From Kiritimatiellia bacterium (GTDB lineage: Bacteria; Verrucomicrobiota; Kiritimatiellia; CAIQIC01; JAGNIJ01), in the NCBI GenBank assembly GCA_018001225.1, contig JAGNIJ010000001.1, positions 1-64,000 of the forward strand: a DNA stretch of 64,000 nt, given 5' to 3'. Made by a program: the position numbers and the translations under genes. Under the pieces are notes generated by a model. It worked only from the letters and a program-made list of their open reading frames with translations, did not search any database and was not told the origin of the DNA. Shown here piece after piece: positions 25,264 to 34,119 of this stretch. The stretch's first letter is position 1; each line of letters starts with the position of its first letter.

Positions 25264-28200
25264 TCAAGGCTGCCGGACCCGGACGCGGAAGTACAGGCGA
25301 TCCGCCGCGCCCATGGCGCCGGTATAGACGTTGACGGGCGCGGAAGCCGCGATGTTGGTCTGGAACATTTGCCAGGCGCCGCTGGCGGCGTTGGTGCGGA
25401 AATCCACGTCGTAGGTGCGGCCCGTGGCGCTCGGCCAGGCCAGGACGGCAGAGCCGGGTGTGGCCGCGCGGCGCGTGTCGACCTGGAAGACCGAGGTCTT
25501 GTTGGTCGGGATGGTTTCCGCCACGTATTCCTGCCAGGTGAGGGCCGTGTCTCCATCCTGGTCGCCGAGGGCGGCGTTGTCGAAGTCGGCGGTCCAGCCG
25601 TGCTGCGCCAGCCACCACTCGGGCACGTCGTGGACGGCCAGGCGCGCGGCGAAGGCCGCCGTCACCTGCCGCGGCCCATTCATGATGACCGTGATGGTGG
25701 CGTTCGTTTCCTCGCCGGAGGGCGCGTCGCCGCTCCATGCGTCGAAGTCGTAGTAGTTGGAAGGGGTCGCGGTGATCGTCACGTTGCTGCCCAGGGCGGC
25801 CCAGCGGTCCGCGGCGTTCACGCTGCCGCCCGCGCCGGACTCGCTGTTGAACCAGTAGCCGGTGGACCACAGCCAGGTCACGGTCGTGTTCGTCGACATG
25901 GTGAACTGGCCGGTGACGTTGGAGGTCCCGGAGGCCGGCGAGGAGCCGGTCCGCGTCCAGCCGGTCAGCAGGAACTGGGTGGTGCCGGCCGTGACGGGCG
26001 AATTCAGGTTGGTGCAGGCGCGGACCGAGCCGGCGGCGGCGCTGTCCTCGGCCGAGCCCGAGCCCGGGCCGGCCAGGTCGATGACCGTGATCGTCAGGCC
26101 GTTGTAGAGGAAGGTCGCCGCGAGGCTGTGGTTGTTCGTGACATTCGTGAACGTGTACGAGTTCGTGGTCCCGATCGAGGCCCCGTCCACCTTCACGTCG
26201 GCGATGGTGTAGTTGGTCGCGGCCGCGATGGTGAAGGTCTTGTTCTGGCCGAAGTTGACCGTGCTGTTGGTCGGCGAAATGGATCCGTTCGGGCCGGCCA
26301 GCACGTAGATCACCGCCGAGGTCGCCGGGACGGCGGCCTGCTCCAACTGGAACGTCTTCATCACGGCCATGTGCTGCATGCCCTCGACGCCGGAGTCGGT
26401 GCTTAGCGCCGGCGAGGGCGGGGTGGCCCAGACCCGGGTGTCGAAGACCATGCCGTACGGGAAGCTGGTGCCGCCGACCATGGTGTTGGTGTGTTTGGGG
26501 ACGAGGTTCGTGCTGGTGAGGACGTAGTCGTAGTCGCTGTCGCGCCCGGCATTCGTATCCATGTCGCCGCTCTGGTCGCGCGACTGCGGCTGGTCCACGG
26601 CGATCGCGGAGAGCGTGGTGATGCAAGCCTCGCTGCGGGTGGGGGTATTCAGGTCACCCGCGATGGCGATCAGGGCGTGGGCCGGCCAGTTGGACTGGAT
26701 GCAGCCGCGCAGGTACGTGGCCTGGTTGTTCCGCTCCGTGCTCCCGGTGGTCAGGAGGTGCACGCTGACGACGTAGAGGTCCTGCGTCCCGGGGATGTCG
26801 ATGATCGCCCAGGCCATGTCGCGGTTGGACACGTACGGGTCCGCCCACTGACCGGAGGACAGGATCGGGTACTTGCTGATGATGCCGTTGGGGATCTGTT
26901 CGCCGTCGGTTTCCACGTAGTAATAGTGGCCCGTGCTGAACGCCGCGTCCACGAGGGCTCGCGCGCCGCTGGCGTAGTTGAATTCCTGGACGCCCACGAC
27001 ATCCGGCTGCAGGGCTTGGAATATCCGGATGCCCGGGTCGTGGTAGGCCTGGTCGGTCCCGCTGGAGAGGTTCGCCGCCATGACGGTGAACGACACGTTG
27101 GACGTGGACGTGGCCGGATCGATGAAGACCGCGATCTGTTCCGAATCCGAGCCGTCCTCGTTGTAGGCATGGAACGTCGTGACCCAGGACCCTGTGGCCG
27201 CCGGGTAGGCCCAGTTCAACTCGCCCGACCCGTCGCCGTAATCCACGAACACCGCGCCGTCCGGCAGGTTGCTCGCGACGAGCGAGACCGCGTCGTCGTC
27301 CGGGTCGCTGGCGCTGACGGTGAAGATCAGGCTGGATCCCTGCGTGCCCTCGCGGCTGCCCACCGCGGCCAGCACCGGCGGATCGTTGAAATTCCAGGTT
27401 CCGCTGGTGAGCCCGATGTCGTCCACGTAGTAAAACTCGCTGGTGGAGTTGTTGTCGGCGGCGATCTTGACGCTGACGCTCGAGGAGCCGTCGGGGATGC
27501 GTATGCGGATGGTGGCGTAGCCGTCGGCCCCGTCGCCGTTGAACGTGACCGGCGTGCCGGCGGTGGTATGGGCCACCCCGCCGGCCGAGTAGGACCAGGT
27601 CAGGTTGGCGACCGCGTCCGTGGGATTGGCCTCCTGGAGGGTGATGTCGGGGTCCGACGGGAACTCGCCGCCGTCCAGCGCGACAAAGACCTGCAGGCCG
27701 TCATAGTTTTCCACGCCGCCCGTGGACGCGCAGTGGAGGCTCAACATGATGGAACTGTGGCCGCTCAAGTCCACGTTGCTGAAGGTCAGGCTATCGTAGC
27801 CTCCGATCCGGCGCCCGTACCCGCCCGTGCGGGCCGCCGCGGCCAGGGTGGCGCCGTCGCCGCTGAAATCCCAGGTGTCGTTGGTGGACCCGTCGAAGCC
27901 CTGGAAGACGATGGTCCCGGTCGGGGCCACGGGGTTGACGAAGACCGTGATGGTTTCGTCGTCGGCCCCGTCGTCGTCCGCCGCGTTGAAGGTAACGGAA
28001 TAGGTGCCGGTGGGCGAGGCGTTGGTCCAGAGAAACGAGCCGGCGCCGTTGGTCGGGAAAAACGCGGCCCCCGCGGGGAGGTTGCTGGCCGTCAGCGTGA
28101 TGGCGTCGCCGTCCAAGTCGGTGGCGGACACCGTGAAGTTCAACGTGTTGCTCTCGATGATGGACTTGTTCCCGATGGAAGCCAGGACGGGCAGGTTGGT

Positions 28201-30564
28201 CGGCCCCGGCGGCAGGGATACGGTGATGACGATGGTCTCGGTGGCGACCCCGTCCTTGTCCGCGGCATAGAAACTCGAGGTGTACACCCCGTCGGGTGAG
28301 GCGCTCAACCACACGAAATTGCCGTTCCCATTGGTCGCGCTGAACTCCGCGCTGGGCGGCAGGTTGCTGGCCGTCAACGTGATGAGATCGTCATCCACGA
28401 TATCCACGGCCTGCACGGGGAACATCAGGTTGTTCGAGATCGTGATGGACTTGTCGCCGATGGGCGCGAGGATCGGGGGCGCGTTGGATTCCGCGGCCGC
28501 GGTGGCGGCATAGCGGACCTGGTCCACGCTCCAGCGGGTGGAGCGATAGGAGGGCGAAACGTAGTAAAAGGCGACGAACACCTGCTCCTGGCCCACGTAG
28601 GCGGTCAGGTTGTTGGTGTGCTTGGCCCAGACATTCCGGTCCGCCGGGCGGGTATAGGAGAGGTCGGCCCAGGACACGCCGGCGGCCAGCGGGTCGCCCG
28701 TGCCGGGATAGTTGGTGGAAATCTTGACCGTGATGTCGTTGCCGCTGTTTTCCCGCTTGGTCCAGTAGGTGAGGATCGGATCCGTCACGGCCGTCAGGTT
28801 CAGCGCCGGGCTGATCAGCCAGTCGTCGCTGCTGGTGCCTTCCATCTCCATCTTCCACGAGGTGCTTTCCGCGCCGGGGAAGTTCACGCGCGACCAGTTG
28901 TCGCCGCTGGCCCGGCTGTAGTTGGTCCAGCCCTGCCACCCGTCCTCGAAGTCCCACAGGTTGCTGGTGACCGCGGACGCCGGCGGGTTGACCGTGATCG
29001 TGAGGGTCTCGAAGTCCGCGCCGTCCTTGTCCGCGGCGTAGAAGCTCGTCGTGTAGACGCCGTCGGGGCTGGGCAGGGCCCACGTGAACGTGCCGTGGCC
29101 GTTCGTGGAGGAGAGCACCGCGCCGGCCGGGGCGTTGCTCATCGTGAGCGTGATGGGGTCGTTGTCCGCGGAATCCGTGGCGTCAATGGTGAACTGGAGC
29201 TGGACGGCCTCCTCGGTCACCTTGTTTCCGATGGCGGCCAGGACCGGCGGCTGGTTGGTCGGCAGGCTGCTCGCCGCGTCGTAGTACAGCTCCACGAACT
29301 CGTTGGAGAAGTTGGACGCGTCCGCGTACTCGCTGATCCGCAGGCCCGCCGTGCCGTTGCCGGACGCGCCCGCGCCGGGCGTGGCCGTTTCCAGCGCGGC
29401 GGACGACCAGTTCCCTGCGTCCGAGGCGGCCCCCCCCAGGTTGGTGCGCTGGACCGACATGTATTGCGGGTTCAACGAGGCCGGGGTCGTGCCGTCCACC
29501 AGGACGCCCGAACCGTTGAGCAGCGTGTACGTCTCGCCCCCGTTCAACAACGGCAGGGTGCCGCCGGAATTGAGGAAGAGGACGTTCGTCCCGAGCGTAA
29601 CCCCCCACGCGGCCTCGAACACGGACTGGTTTGCCGCGCGGGCCACGACGACGTACTGGTTCGGGCCCACCGTCGTGCTCGCCGGGAAGGTATAGGTCTG
29701 GGTGGCGTTGGACTGGATCAGGCTGTAGCCGCTGATGTCCAGGGAGGAACCCCCGCCCCCGGCGGCCGGGTTGACGGTGATCGTAATGGACTCCTCGTCG
29801 GAGCCGTCGTTGTCCGCCGCGTTGAAGGTGACGGAATAGGTGCCGGTGGGGGCGGCATTGGTCCAGAGGAAGGAGGCGGCCTCGTTGGTCGGGTAGAAGG
29901 CGGCGCCCGCGGGCAGGTTGCTGGCGGTCAGGGTCACCGTGTCGCCGTCGGTGGGCGTGGCGGTGACGGTGAACTGCAGGTTGCTGCCGACACCCACGGA
30001 CTTTGCCCCGATGGCGTTCAGCACCGGCGGCGTGTTGGTCGAGCCGGCGCTGTAGTCCGTCACGGTCATGTCGTCGATGATGAGGTGCCCGTACTGGTTG
30101 TCGTTGAGGATGCGGATGCGGATCGCGCTGCTGGCGTCGTTCACGTTGGTGCTGTAGAGGGTGAACGTCGTGCCGGTATAGACCAGCGTGCCCACGTCCG
30201 TGTACGCGCCGCCCGCGACGGATTTTTGCACGCGGAACGTGCCGCCGCCGGTGTTGAGTTCGCGCCAGTAGAAGGACACCGTGCCGACCGTATCCAACGC
30301 GGGCGTGGCCAACTGGGCGCCGGCCGTGTCGTCGTTGATCCGTACCGCCCGGCCCGTGCCGCCGAGCGACGCCGAGGCGGCTTCGCCCAAAACGGAGAGG
30401 CCGGTCCAGGTCCCGCTGGACAGCAGGACGTTGCCGGTGATGTAGGAGCCGTTGGTGAAGGTGTCAAAGTTCTCGACAAAGTGGTCGGCGGCGAAAAGAG
30501 AACAGGGCCGCCCGCATAACGCGGCCGCCAGAATGCAAAGGGCTCCCAGCCTAAATCTCGGCAT
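25264..30564 (-). CDS. Giant secreted Ig-repeat protein with endonuclease/exonuclease/phosphatase fold
   Basis: A 1766-residue exported protein with a signal peptide ending CSLFAADH. In order it shows: a jelly-roll-like module at about 28-170; a putative-Ig (He_PIG-like) repeat at 171-268; a lamin-tail-like region at about 270-430 (SSLDISGYSLIQ, NQYVVVARAANQSVFEAAWG); an Ig repeat at 435-528; a jelly-roll-like module at 535-690; two Ig repeats at 693-785 and 788-878; another beta module at 880-1055; a fifth Ig repeat at 1058-1150; and the EEP domain at about 1158-1406 (FTVMAANLSSGTDQAYHD, VVGVQEFNYASG, VSVHLLTTGSTERN, IAGDLNTPTRSE, DSDYDYVLTS). Bacterial-repeat-like segments with GPNGSISPTNSTVNFG follow, then the tail ADFDNAALGDQDGDTALTWQ. 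Whether it is a nuclease or a phosphoesterase is unknown. AAAGG lies 6 nt before the ATG. Confidence 0.88.
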   Translation of the reverse strand: MPRFRLGALCILAAALCGRPCSLFAADHFVENFDTFTNGSYITGNVLLSSGTWTGLSVLGEAASASLGGTGRAVRINDDTAGAQLATPALDTVGTVSFYWRELNTGGGTFRVQKSVAGGAYTDVGTLVYTGTTFTLYSTNVNDASSAIRIRILNDNQYGHLIIDDMTVTDYSAGSTNTPPVLNAIGAKSVGVGSNLQFTVTATPTDGDTVTLTASNLPAGAAFYPTNEAASFLWTNAAPTGTYSVTFNAADNDGSDEESITITVNPAAGGGGSSLDISGYSLIQSNATQTYTFPASTTVGPNQYVVVARAANQSVFEAAWGVTLGTNVLFLNSGGTLPLLNGGETYTLLNGSGVLVDGTTPASLNPQYMSVQRTNLGGAASDAGNWSSAALETATPGAGASGNGTAGLRISEYADASNFSNEFVELYYDAASSLPTNQPPVLAAIGNKVTEEAVQLQFTIDATDSADNDPITLTMSNAPAGAVLSSTNGHGTFTWALPSPDGVYTTSFYAADKDGADFETLTITVNPPASAVTSNLWDFEDGWQGWTNYSRASGDNWSRVNFPGAESTSWKMEMEGTSSDDWLISPALNLTAVTDPILTYWTKRENSGNDITVKISTNYPGTGDPLAAGVSWADLSYTRPADRNVWAKHTNNLTAYVGQEQVFVAFYYVSPSYRSTRWSVDQVRYAATAAAESNAPPILAPIGDKSITISNNLMFPVQAVDIVDDDLITLTASNLPPSAEFSATNGNGNFVWLSASPDGVYTSSFYAADKDGVATETIVITVSLPPGPTNLPVLASIGNKSIIESNTLNFTVSATDLDGDAITLTASNLPAGAAFFPTNGAGSFLWTNASPTGTYSVTFNAADDDGADDETITVFVNPVAPTGTIVFQGFDGSTNDTWDFSGDGATLAAAARTGGYGRRIGGYDSLTFSNVDLSGHSSIMLSLHCASTGGVENYDGLQVFVALDGGEFPSDPDITLQEANPTDAVANLTWSYSAGGVAHTTAGTPVTFNGDGADGYATIRIRIPDGSSSVSVKIAADNNSTSEFYYVDDIGLTSGTWNFNDPPVLAAVGSREGTQGSSLIFTVSASDPDDDAVSLVASNLPDGAVFVDYGDGSGELNWAYPAATGSWVTTFHAYNEDGSDSEQIAVFIDPATSTSNVSFTVMAANLSSGTDQAYHDPGIRIFQALQPDVVGVQEFNYASGARALVDAAFSTGHYYYVETDGEQIPNGIISKYPILSSGQWADPYVSNRDMAWAIIDIPGTQDLYVVSVHLLTTGSTERNNQATYLRGCIQSNWPAHALIAIAGDLNTPTRSEACITTLSAIAVDQPQSRDQSGDMDTNAGRDSDYDYVLTSTNLVPKHTNTMVGGTSFPYGMVFDTRVWATPPSPALSTDSGVEGMQHMAVMKTFQLEQAAVPATSAVIYVLAGPNGSISPTNSTVNFGQNKTFTIAAATNYTIADVKVDGASIGTTNSYTFTNVTNNHSLAATFLYNGLTITVIDLAGPGSGSAEDSAAAGSVRACTNLNSPVTAGTTQFLLTGWTRTGSSPASGTSNVTGQFTMSTNTTVTWLWSTGYWFNSESGAGGSVNAADRWAALGSNVTITATPSNYYDFDAWSGDAPSGEETNATITVIMNGPRQVTAAFAARLAVHDVPEWWLAQHGWTADFDNAALGDQDGDTALTWQEYVAETIPTNKTSVFQVDTRRAATPGSAVLAWPSATGRTYDVDFRTNAASGAWQMFQTNIAASAPVNVYTGAMGAADRLYFRVRVRQP

Positions 30565-30690
30565 GTAAAACCTTTAAGTATTTCTGCGTAAAGTTGAAGG
30601 GTGACTATACCCCCGTGCCGCGCTGGTGTTTAGTCTGCCGCCCATACTTTTCGGACCGTGTTGCGGTTGATTTTTCGCCGGGAGCGGGGC

Positions 30691-31152
30691 ATGGTGCGGC
30701 CGATGTTCCGAATCATCATGCTGCTGGGCGCGCTGCTGTTGGCGTCCTCCTGCGCCACGACACCGAAAGAGGCCCGGCGGCCCCCGGACCGGACGCTGAA
30801 CATGACCGTCACGGCCTATTGCCCCTGCGGGAAATGCTGCGGCTGGCGTCGCAACTGGCTCTTCCGCCCGGTCATCAGTTCGGGACCGCGCCGCGGCAAA
30901 CCCAAGGCCGTCGGCGTGACCGCCTCCGGGACAAAGGCCCGGCCCGGCACCATCGCGGCGGATACCCGCCTCCTGCCGTTCGGCACCGTCCTGTACGTGC
31001 CGGGCTACGGCTACGGCCGGGTCGAGGACATCGGCGGCGACATCCAGGGCCATCGCCTCGATGTCTTCTTCAAGCGGCATTCCACGGCCGAGGCGTGGGG
31101 CGTCCAGCGGTTGCCGGTCCGCGTGTGGTACGCGGCGCCGGCCGCCCGCTGA
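30691..31152 (+). CDS. 3D-domain lipoprotein (MltA-C-like double-psi barrel)
   Basis: The 153 residues start with a lipoprotein-like signal (MLLGALLLASSC, Cys21). They continue with the 3D domain: MTVTAYCPCGKCCGWR near the start, then GVTASGTKARPGTIAADTRL, LPFGTVLYVPGYGYGRVEDI and GGDIQGHRLDVFFKRHSTAE, which carries the conserved Asp residues. This fold occurs in lytic transglycosylases and resuscitation-like factors, so a role in cell-wall turnover is likely. ATG 30691 has GGAG 6 nt upstream and starts directly before the signal; an in-frame start at 30658 is less good. Divergent from the giant gene. Confidence 0.85.
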   Translation: MVRPMFRIIMLLGALLLASSCATTPKEARRPPDRTLNMTVTAYCPCGKCCGWRRNWLFRPVISSGPRRGKPKAVGVTASGTKARPGTIAADTRLLPFGTVLYVPGYGYGRVEDIGGDIQGHRLDVFFKRHSTAEAWGVQRLPVRVWYAAPAAR

Positions 31153-31171
31153 TGCACACCCCCTCCGCTCC

Positions 31172-31199
31172 TGAACCCTGAACCCTGAACCCTGAACCC
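31172..31199. repeat. Four tandem TGAACCC heptamers
   Basis: Exactly four copies of TGAACCC run head to tail. They lie after the 3D-domain gene and carry the same unit as the nested inverted repeat at 9206-9272, but here only one orientation is present, so no hairpin forms. Confidence 0.85.
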
Positions 31200-31272
31200 A
31201 TCTTCCGATTCCACGCGACAAGCGGGGCCGGATGGTGTAGTGTAAAGGCGGTTTCAAAATAGGAGGAAACCT

Positions 31273-31563
31273 ATGAGTCGCTGGGCATGGATGGCGGGCG
31301 CGGTGATGGCGGCGGTGCTGATGGCGGTCCCGGTGATGGCGGAGGAGGCGGCGCTGCAGGATGTCGAGTCCACCTTGGTCCAGGCGGTGGGCTACGACGC
31401 GGCCACGCAGACGCTGACGGTCAAGCTGGTCACGGACGGCAGCGTGTACGAGTACTTCGGCGTGCCGCAGGAAGTCTACGACCAGTTCATGGCGGCGGAG
31501 TCGAAGGGGAACTTCTTCGCCAAGAACATCAAGAACGTCTACAAGTTCCAGAAGAAGCAATAA
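31273..31563 (+). CDS. Exported KTSC-domain protein
   Basis: A 96-residue product with a signal peptide (MAGAVMAAVLMAVPVMAEEA) and a single KTSC domain. The domain shows VQAVGYDAATQTLTVKLVT, SVYEYFGVPQEVYDQFMAAE and SKGNFFAKNIKNVYKF, ending with the conserved I-K-x-x-Y-x-F. The family is named for its resemblance to the C-terminus of lysyl-tRNA synthetase; its function is unknown. Most members are cytoplasmic, so the signal peptide is a notable variation. A strong AGGAGG site lies just before the ATG. Confidence 0.88.
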   Translation: MSRWAWMAGAVMAAVLMAVPVMAEEAALQDVESTLVQAVGYDAATQTLTVKLVTDGSVYEYFGVPQEVYDQFMAAESKGNFFAKNIKNVYKFQKKQ

Positions 31564-31626
31564 CGAAACCCCGGCCTCGAAAGGAAGGCGCAAGGCGCCG
31601 CTTCCGGGGCCGCCGGCTGCTTTCTT

Positions 31627-31663
31627 GAAAGCCCGCCCCGCCGGTTCGGCGGCGCGGGCTTTC
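31627..31663. terminator. Strong bidirectional terminator
   Basis: GAAAGCCCGC (31627-31636) and GCGGGCTTTC (31654-31663) form a perfect 10-bp stem. An inner CCGCC/GGCGG stem (31638-31642 and 31648-31652) is capped by GGTTC. Each side of the stem ends in a short T or A run, so it can end transcription of both the KTSC gene and the convergent RRM gene. Confidence 0.85.
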
Positions 31664-31686
31664 TATGGTCTCTGGCCCGGCGCGGG

Positions 31687-31950
31687 TCAGCCGCGCGGGG
31701 GACGATCCTCGCGCGGGCGCGCCTCGTTGACGCGGACGGCCCTCCCGGCGATTTCCTGGTTATTCACGGCCTCGATGGCCTTGCGGCCCTCGTCGTCGTT
31801 GGACATTTCCACGAAGCCGAAGCCCCGGGAGCGTCCCGTTTCCCGGTCTTCCACGACCTTGGCCGACTTGACCTGGCCGAACGGCTCGAACGCGGCGCGG
31901 AGGTCCGCGTCGGTGGCTTTAAACGACAGGTTCCCGACGTATATGTTCAC
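31687..31950 (-). CDS. RNA-binding protein with one RRM
   Basis: An 87-residue single RNA-recognition-motif protein. RNP2 is IYVGNLSFKATDADL at the N-terminus and RNP1 is RGFGFVEM, with the usual ETGRSRGFGF lead-in. A short Arg/Pro-rich tail follows (RPREDRPPRG). Such proteins are common in cyanobacteria and PVC bacteria and are often cold- or stress-linked. I chose the GTG start at 31950, giving VNIYVGNL-type N-terminus as in most homologues, because AGGAG lies 8 nt upstream. The ATG at 31980 would add ten residues and has no well-spaced site. Confidence 0.9.
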   Translation of the reverse strand: MNIYVGNLSFKATDADLRAAFEPFGQVKSAKVVEDRETGRSRGFGFVEMSNDDEGRKAIEAVNNQEIAGRAVRVNEARPREDRPPRG

Positions 31951-32088
31951 TCTCGTTGCTCCTGCGTGCTCGCTGCCCATTCCCGCCTTCCGGAAAGAGG
32001 CCGGCAGCAGGCCTCTCGCCGAGCATGCTGAAAGATAGGGGAGGCCCCGGGCCCCGGCAAGCCGATAAAATCGGGGCGGGCTGGGCGG

Positions 32089-33033
32089 TCAAAAGTTCGT
32101 CTTCGGGCGCCCGGGGCTCCGGGCCAGGGCGGTCGTCCGCCCCTCGAGAAGCCGGAGGCCGGCGCGTTTCAGCGCGCCGGGCACCGGAACCAGGACTTGC
32201 GCGCCCTGCGCCGTGACGGCCGCCTCGACCTCGTCGCGGGCCAGGGTGTTCCACCGGATCGGCCCGTCGGCGCACCGGGAAAATACCCAGGCGGTGCGCG
32301 TCTTCCGGGCTGGGCTCATGTCGGTGCGGATCCGGCTCTTCACGCGGGCCAGCAGCCGGAGCCGCTGCCAAGCGCCCAGCCGGCCTTCCAGGGCTTCCTG
32401 CAGTGCGGCGACGAACTGCCGGTTCCGGTCCATCCGCCCGAAGTCGGTGTCGGGCTTGCGCAGCCGGACGAACTCCAGGGCACGCCGCCCGTCGAGGTAG
32501 TTCCAGCCCGGCCCGAACCACACGGCGTAACCCCGCCCGCCCTTCACGGGGAAGAACGAGCGGTCCACCACGAGGTGGTCGATGTACACCTCCACGCCGC
32601 CGATGGAATCCACGATATCCTGCACGATCGGGAACCCGAGCACGACGACGCCGTCGATCGGGACGCCGAGCAGGCGCGACACCGTCTCTCGGGCCGCCCG
32701 CCGTCCGCCGCCCGGCACGCCGAAATAGTCGCCGTAGAAGAGGGCGGTGTTGATGCGGTTGGTCTGCAGGGTCGGCAGGCCGCGGATCGGCACGTACAGG
32801 TCGCGCGGCAGGGAGAGCCCGCTCATGCTTCGCCTCGCCGGGTCCGCGCGCAATACGAAGATGGCGTCCGACCGGCCCGGTTCCGACGCGGATCGCGTGT
32901 CCGAGCCCAGGACCAGGATCGTGAACGGCGCGGACGCCCATTCCGACCGCACCTGCCAGGCGGTCAGCCCGGCGGCGGCCAGGAGGCCCGCCCACAGAAC
33001 GGCGCGCCGGGCGCCATGACGGCTTTCTCTCAT
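32089..33033 (-). CDS. LytR-CpsA-Psr (LCP) family protein
   Basis: LCP enzymes transfer undecaprenyl-linked glycopolymers to the cell wall or other acceptors. The 314 residues have one N-terminal membrane helix (RAVLWAGLLAAAGLTAW) and then the LCP core: FTILVLGSDTRSASEPGRSD, MSGLSLPRDLYVPIRGLP, IVDSIGGVEVYIDHLVVD, the YLDGRRALEFVRLRKPDTDF segment and DRNRQFVAALQEAL. The conserved Arg and Asp residues for pyrophosphate binding are present. I chose ATG 33033, just before the helix; the open frame runs to 33195 across the divergent gene's start. In a Gram-negative-type cell the acceptor is uncertain. Confidence 0.85.
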   Translation of the reverse strand: MRESRHGARRAVLWAGLLAAAGLTAWQVRSEWASAPFTILVLGSDTRSASEPGRSDAIFVLRADPARRSMSGLSLPRDLYVPIRGLPTLQTNRINTALFYGDYFGVPGGGRRAARETVSRLLGVPIDGVVVLGFPIVQDIVDSIGGVEVYIDHLVVDRSFFPVKGGRGYAVWFGPGWNYLDGRRALEFVRLRKPDTDFGRMDRNRQFVAALQEALEGRLGAWQRLRLLARVKSRIRTDMSPARKTRTAWVFSRCADGPIRWNTLARDEVEAAVTAQGAQVLVPVPGALKRAGLRLLEGRTTALARSPGRPKTNF

Positions 33034-33184
33034 GCGTGCAAAAACAGGCCCACGATAGGCGTCCGGCCCGTTTTTGTAAAGCGGCACCGGGCCGCTTGAC
33101 TTTGGCGGTCCGGCGTTCAAAATGGCGCCTTTCACATCGGCCGGCGTCCGCCCCGCGGCGGTCCGGCGGGTAAAGGCGGAATCT

Positions 33185-34048
33185 ATGTCGGACATACAAC
33201 TTCAATGCCTCGGTTGCAGCAAGGCCTTCCTCGTTTCCGATGACCAGGCCGGGCTCCTGGTCCCGTGTCCCCAGTGCGGCCGCCAGATCGCCGTGCCCGT
33301 GCCGTCGGACCAGGCCGAGCGCGCGCCGAAGCTGGCCCTCCGCCGGGAGGGCCCCCTGGCGGCCGTCGGCATGAACTGCCCGTCCTGCGGCGCGACCATG
33401 CCGCCGGGCGCCGTGCTCTGCGTCGAATGCGGATACGATGTGCGCAAGGGCGTCCGGCTTGGCGAGACCCCGGGCTGGCCGCCGTACGTGCGCTGGCTGA
33501 TCGCCGGCGCCGGCGTGATCATCGTGGTCATGCTCGTGAAGACCTTCCTGCGCCCCCATGCGATTTCCGAGATCGCCGCGCCGGCGCCCGCGGTGCAGGC
33601 CCCGCCGCCCGCGCCGACGGCGCCCGTGCCCGCGCCCGAAGCAGCCCCCGTCGCGGAGCCGGCGCCCGCCCCCCCGCCGGTGCCGGTCCCGCCGTCCGAG
33701 ACGAACGCGCCCCTCGCCGAGCCGGAGGTTTCCGCGGAGGAGCTGACCCGCCTGGAGGCGGATTACCGCGCGTCGCTCCAGGGCCGCCTGGACCAGCAGC
33801 AGCCGCTCTACCGGCCGGGCGACGTCGTGGAACTGCGCAAGGTCAACGGGCTGGTCATCCGCGGCAAGCTCAAATCGGTGGATGCCCAGAACGCGCTGGT
33901 ACTGCGCGAGGAGGGCGAAGCCTCCGTGCCGCTGGCCGAGCTCGACCGGGAAAGCCGGGTGCGCTGCGACGCGGCGTTCCGGGACAAGTTCATCGAGTAC
34001 CTGGTCAAAAAGAACATCGGTTCGATCCGGCCGCCCGAATCCCCCTGA
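33185..34048 (+). CDS. Zinc-ribbon single-pass membrane protein
   Basis: Function unknown. The 287 residues begin with two zinc ribbons: LQCLGCSKAF with PCPQCGRQ, and NCPSCGATMPPGAVLCVECG. A membrane helix follows (VRWLIAGAGVIIVVMLVKTF, about residues 100-120). Then comes a long Pro/Ala linker of about 65 residues, then a C-terminal domain with YRPGDVVELRKVNGLVIRGK that looks like a small SH3-like beta barrel, then a helix. The first ribbon is of the type that often opens planctomycete/verrucomicrobial membrane proteins. ATG 33185 has GGCGGA 4 nt upstream. It is divergent from the LCP gene. Confidence 0.8.
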   Translation: MSDIQLQCLGCSKAFLVSDDQAGLLVPCPQCGRQIAVPVPSDQAERAPKLALRREGPLAAVGMNCPSCGATMPPGAVLCVECGYDVRKGVRLGETPGWPPYVRWLIAGAGVIIVVMLVKTFLRPHAISEIAAPAPAVQAPPPAPTAPVPAPEAAPVAEPAPAPPPVPVPPSETNAPLAEPEVSAEELTRLEADYRASLQGRLDQQQPLYRPGDVVELRKVNGLVIRGKLKSVDAQNALVLREEGEASVPLAELDRESRVRCDAAFRDKFIEYLVKKNIGSIRPPESP

Positions 34049-34119
34049 CCGGCCGCCGGCTCTGAACAGCGGCCGGGCCGAAGGGTATTTTTTCCCCCGG
34101 GGTGCAGGGATAGCCTGTA

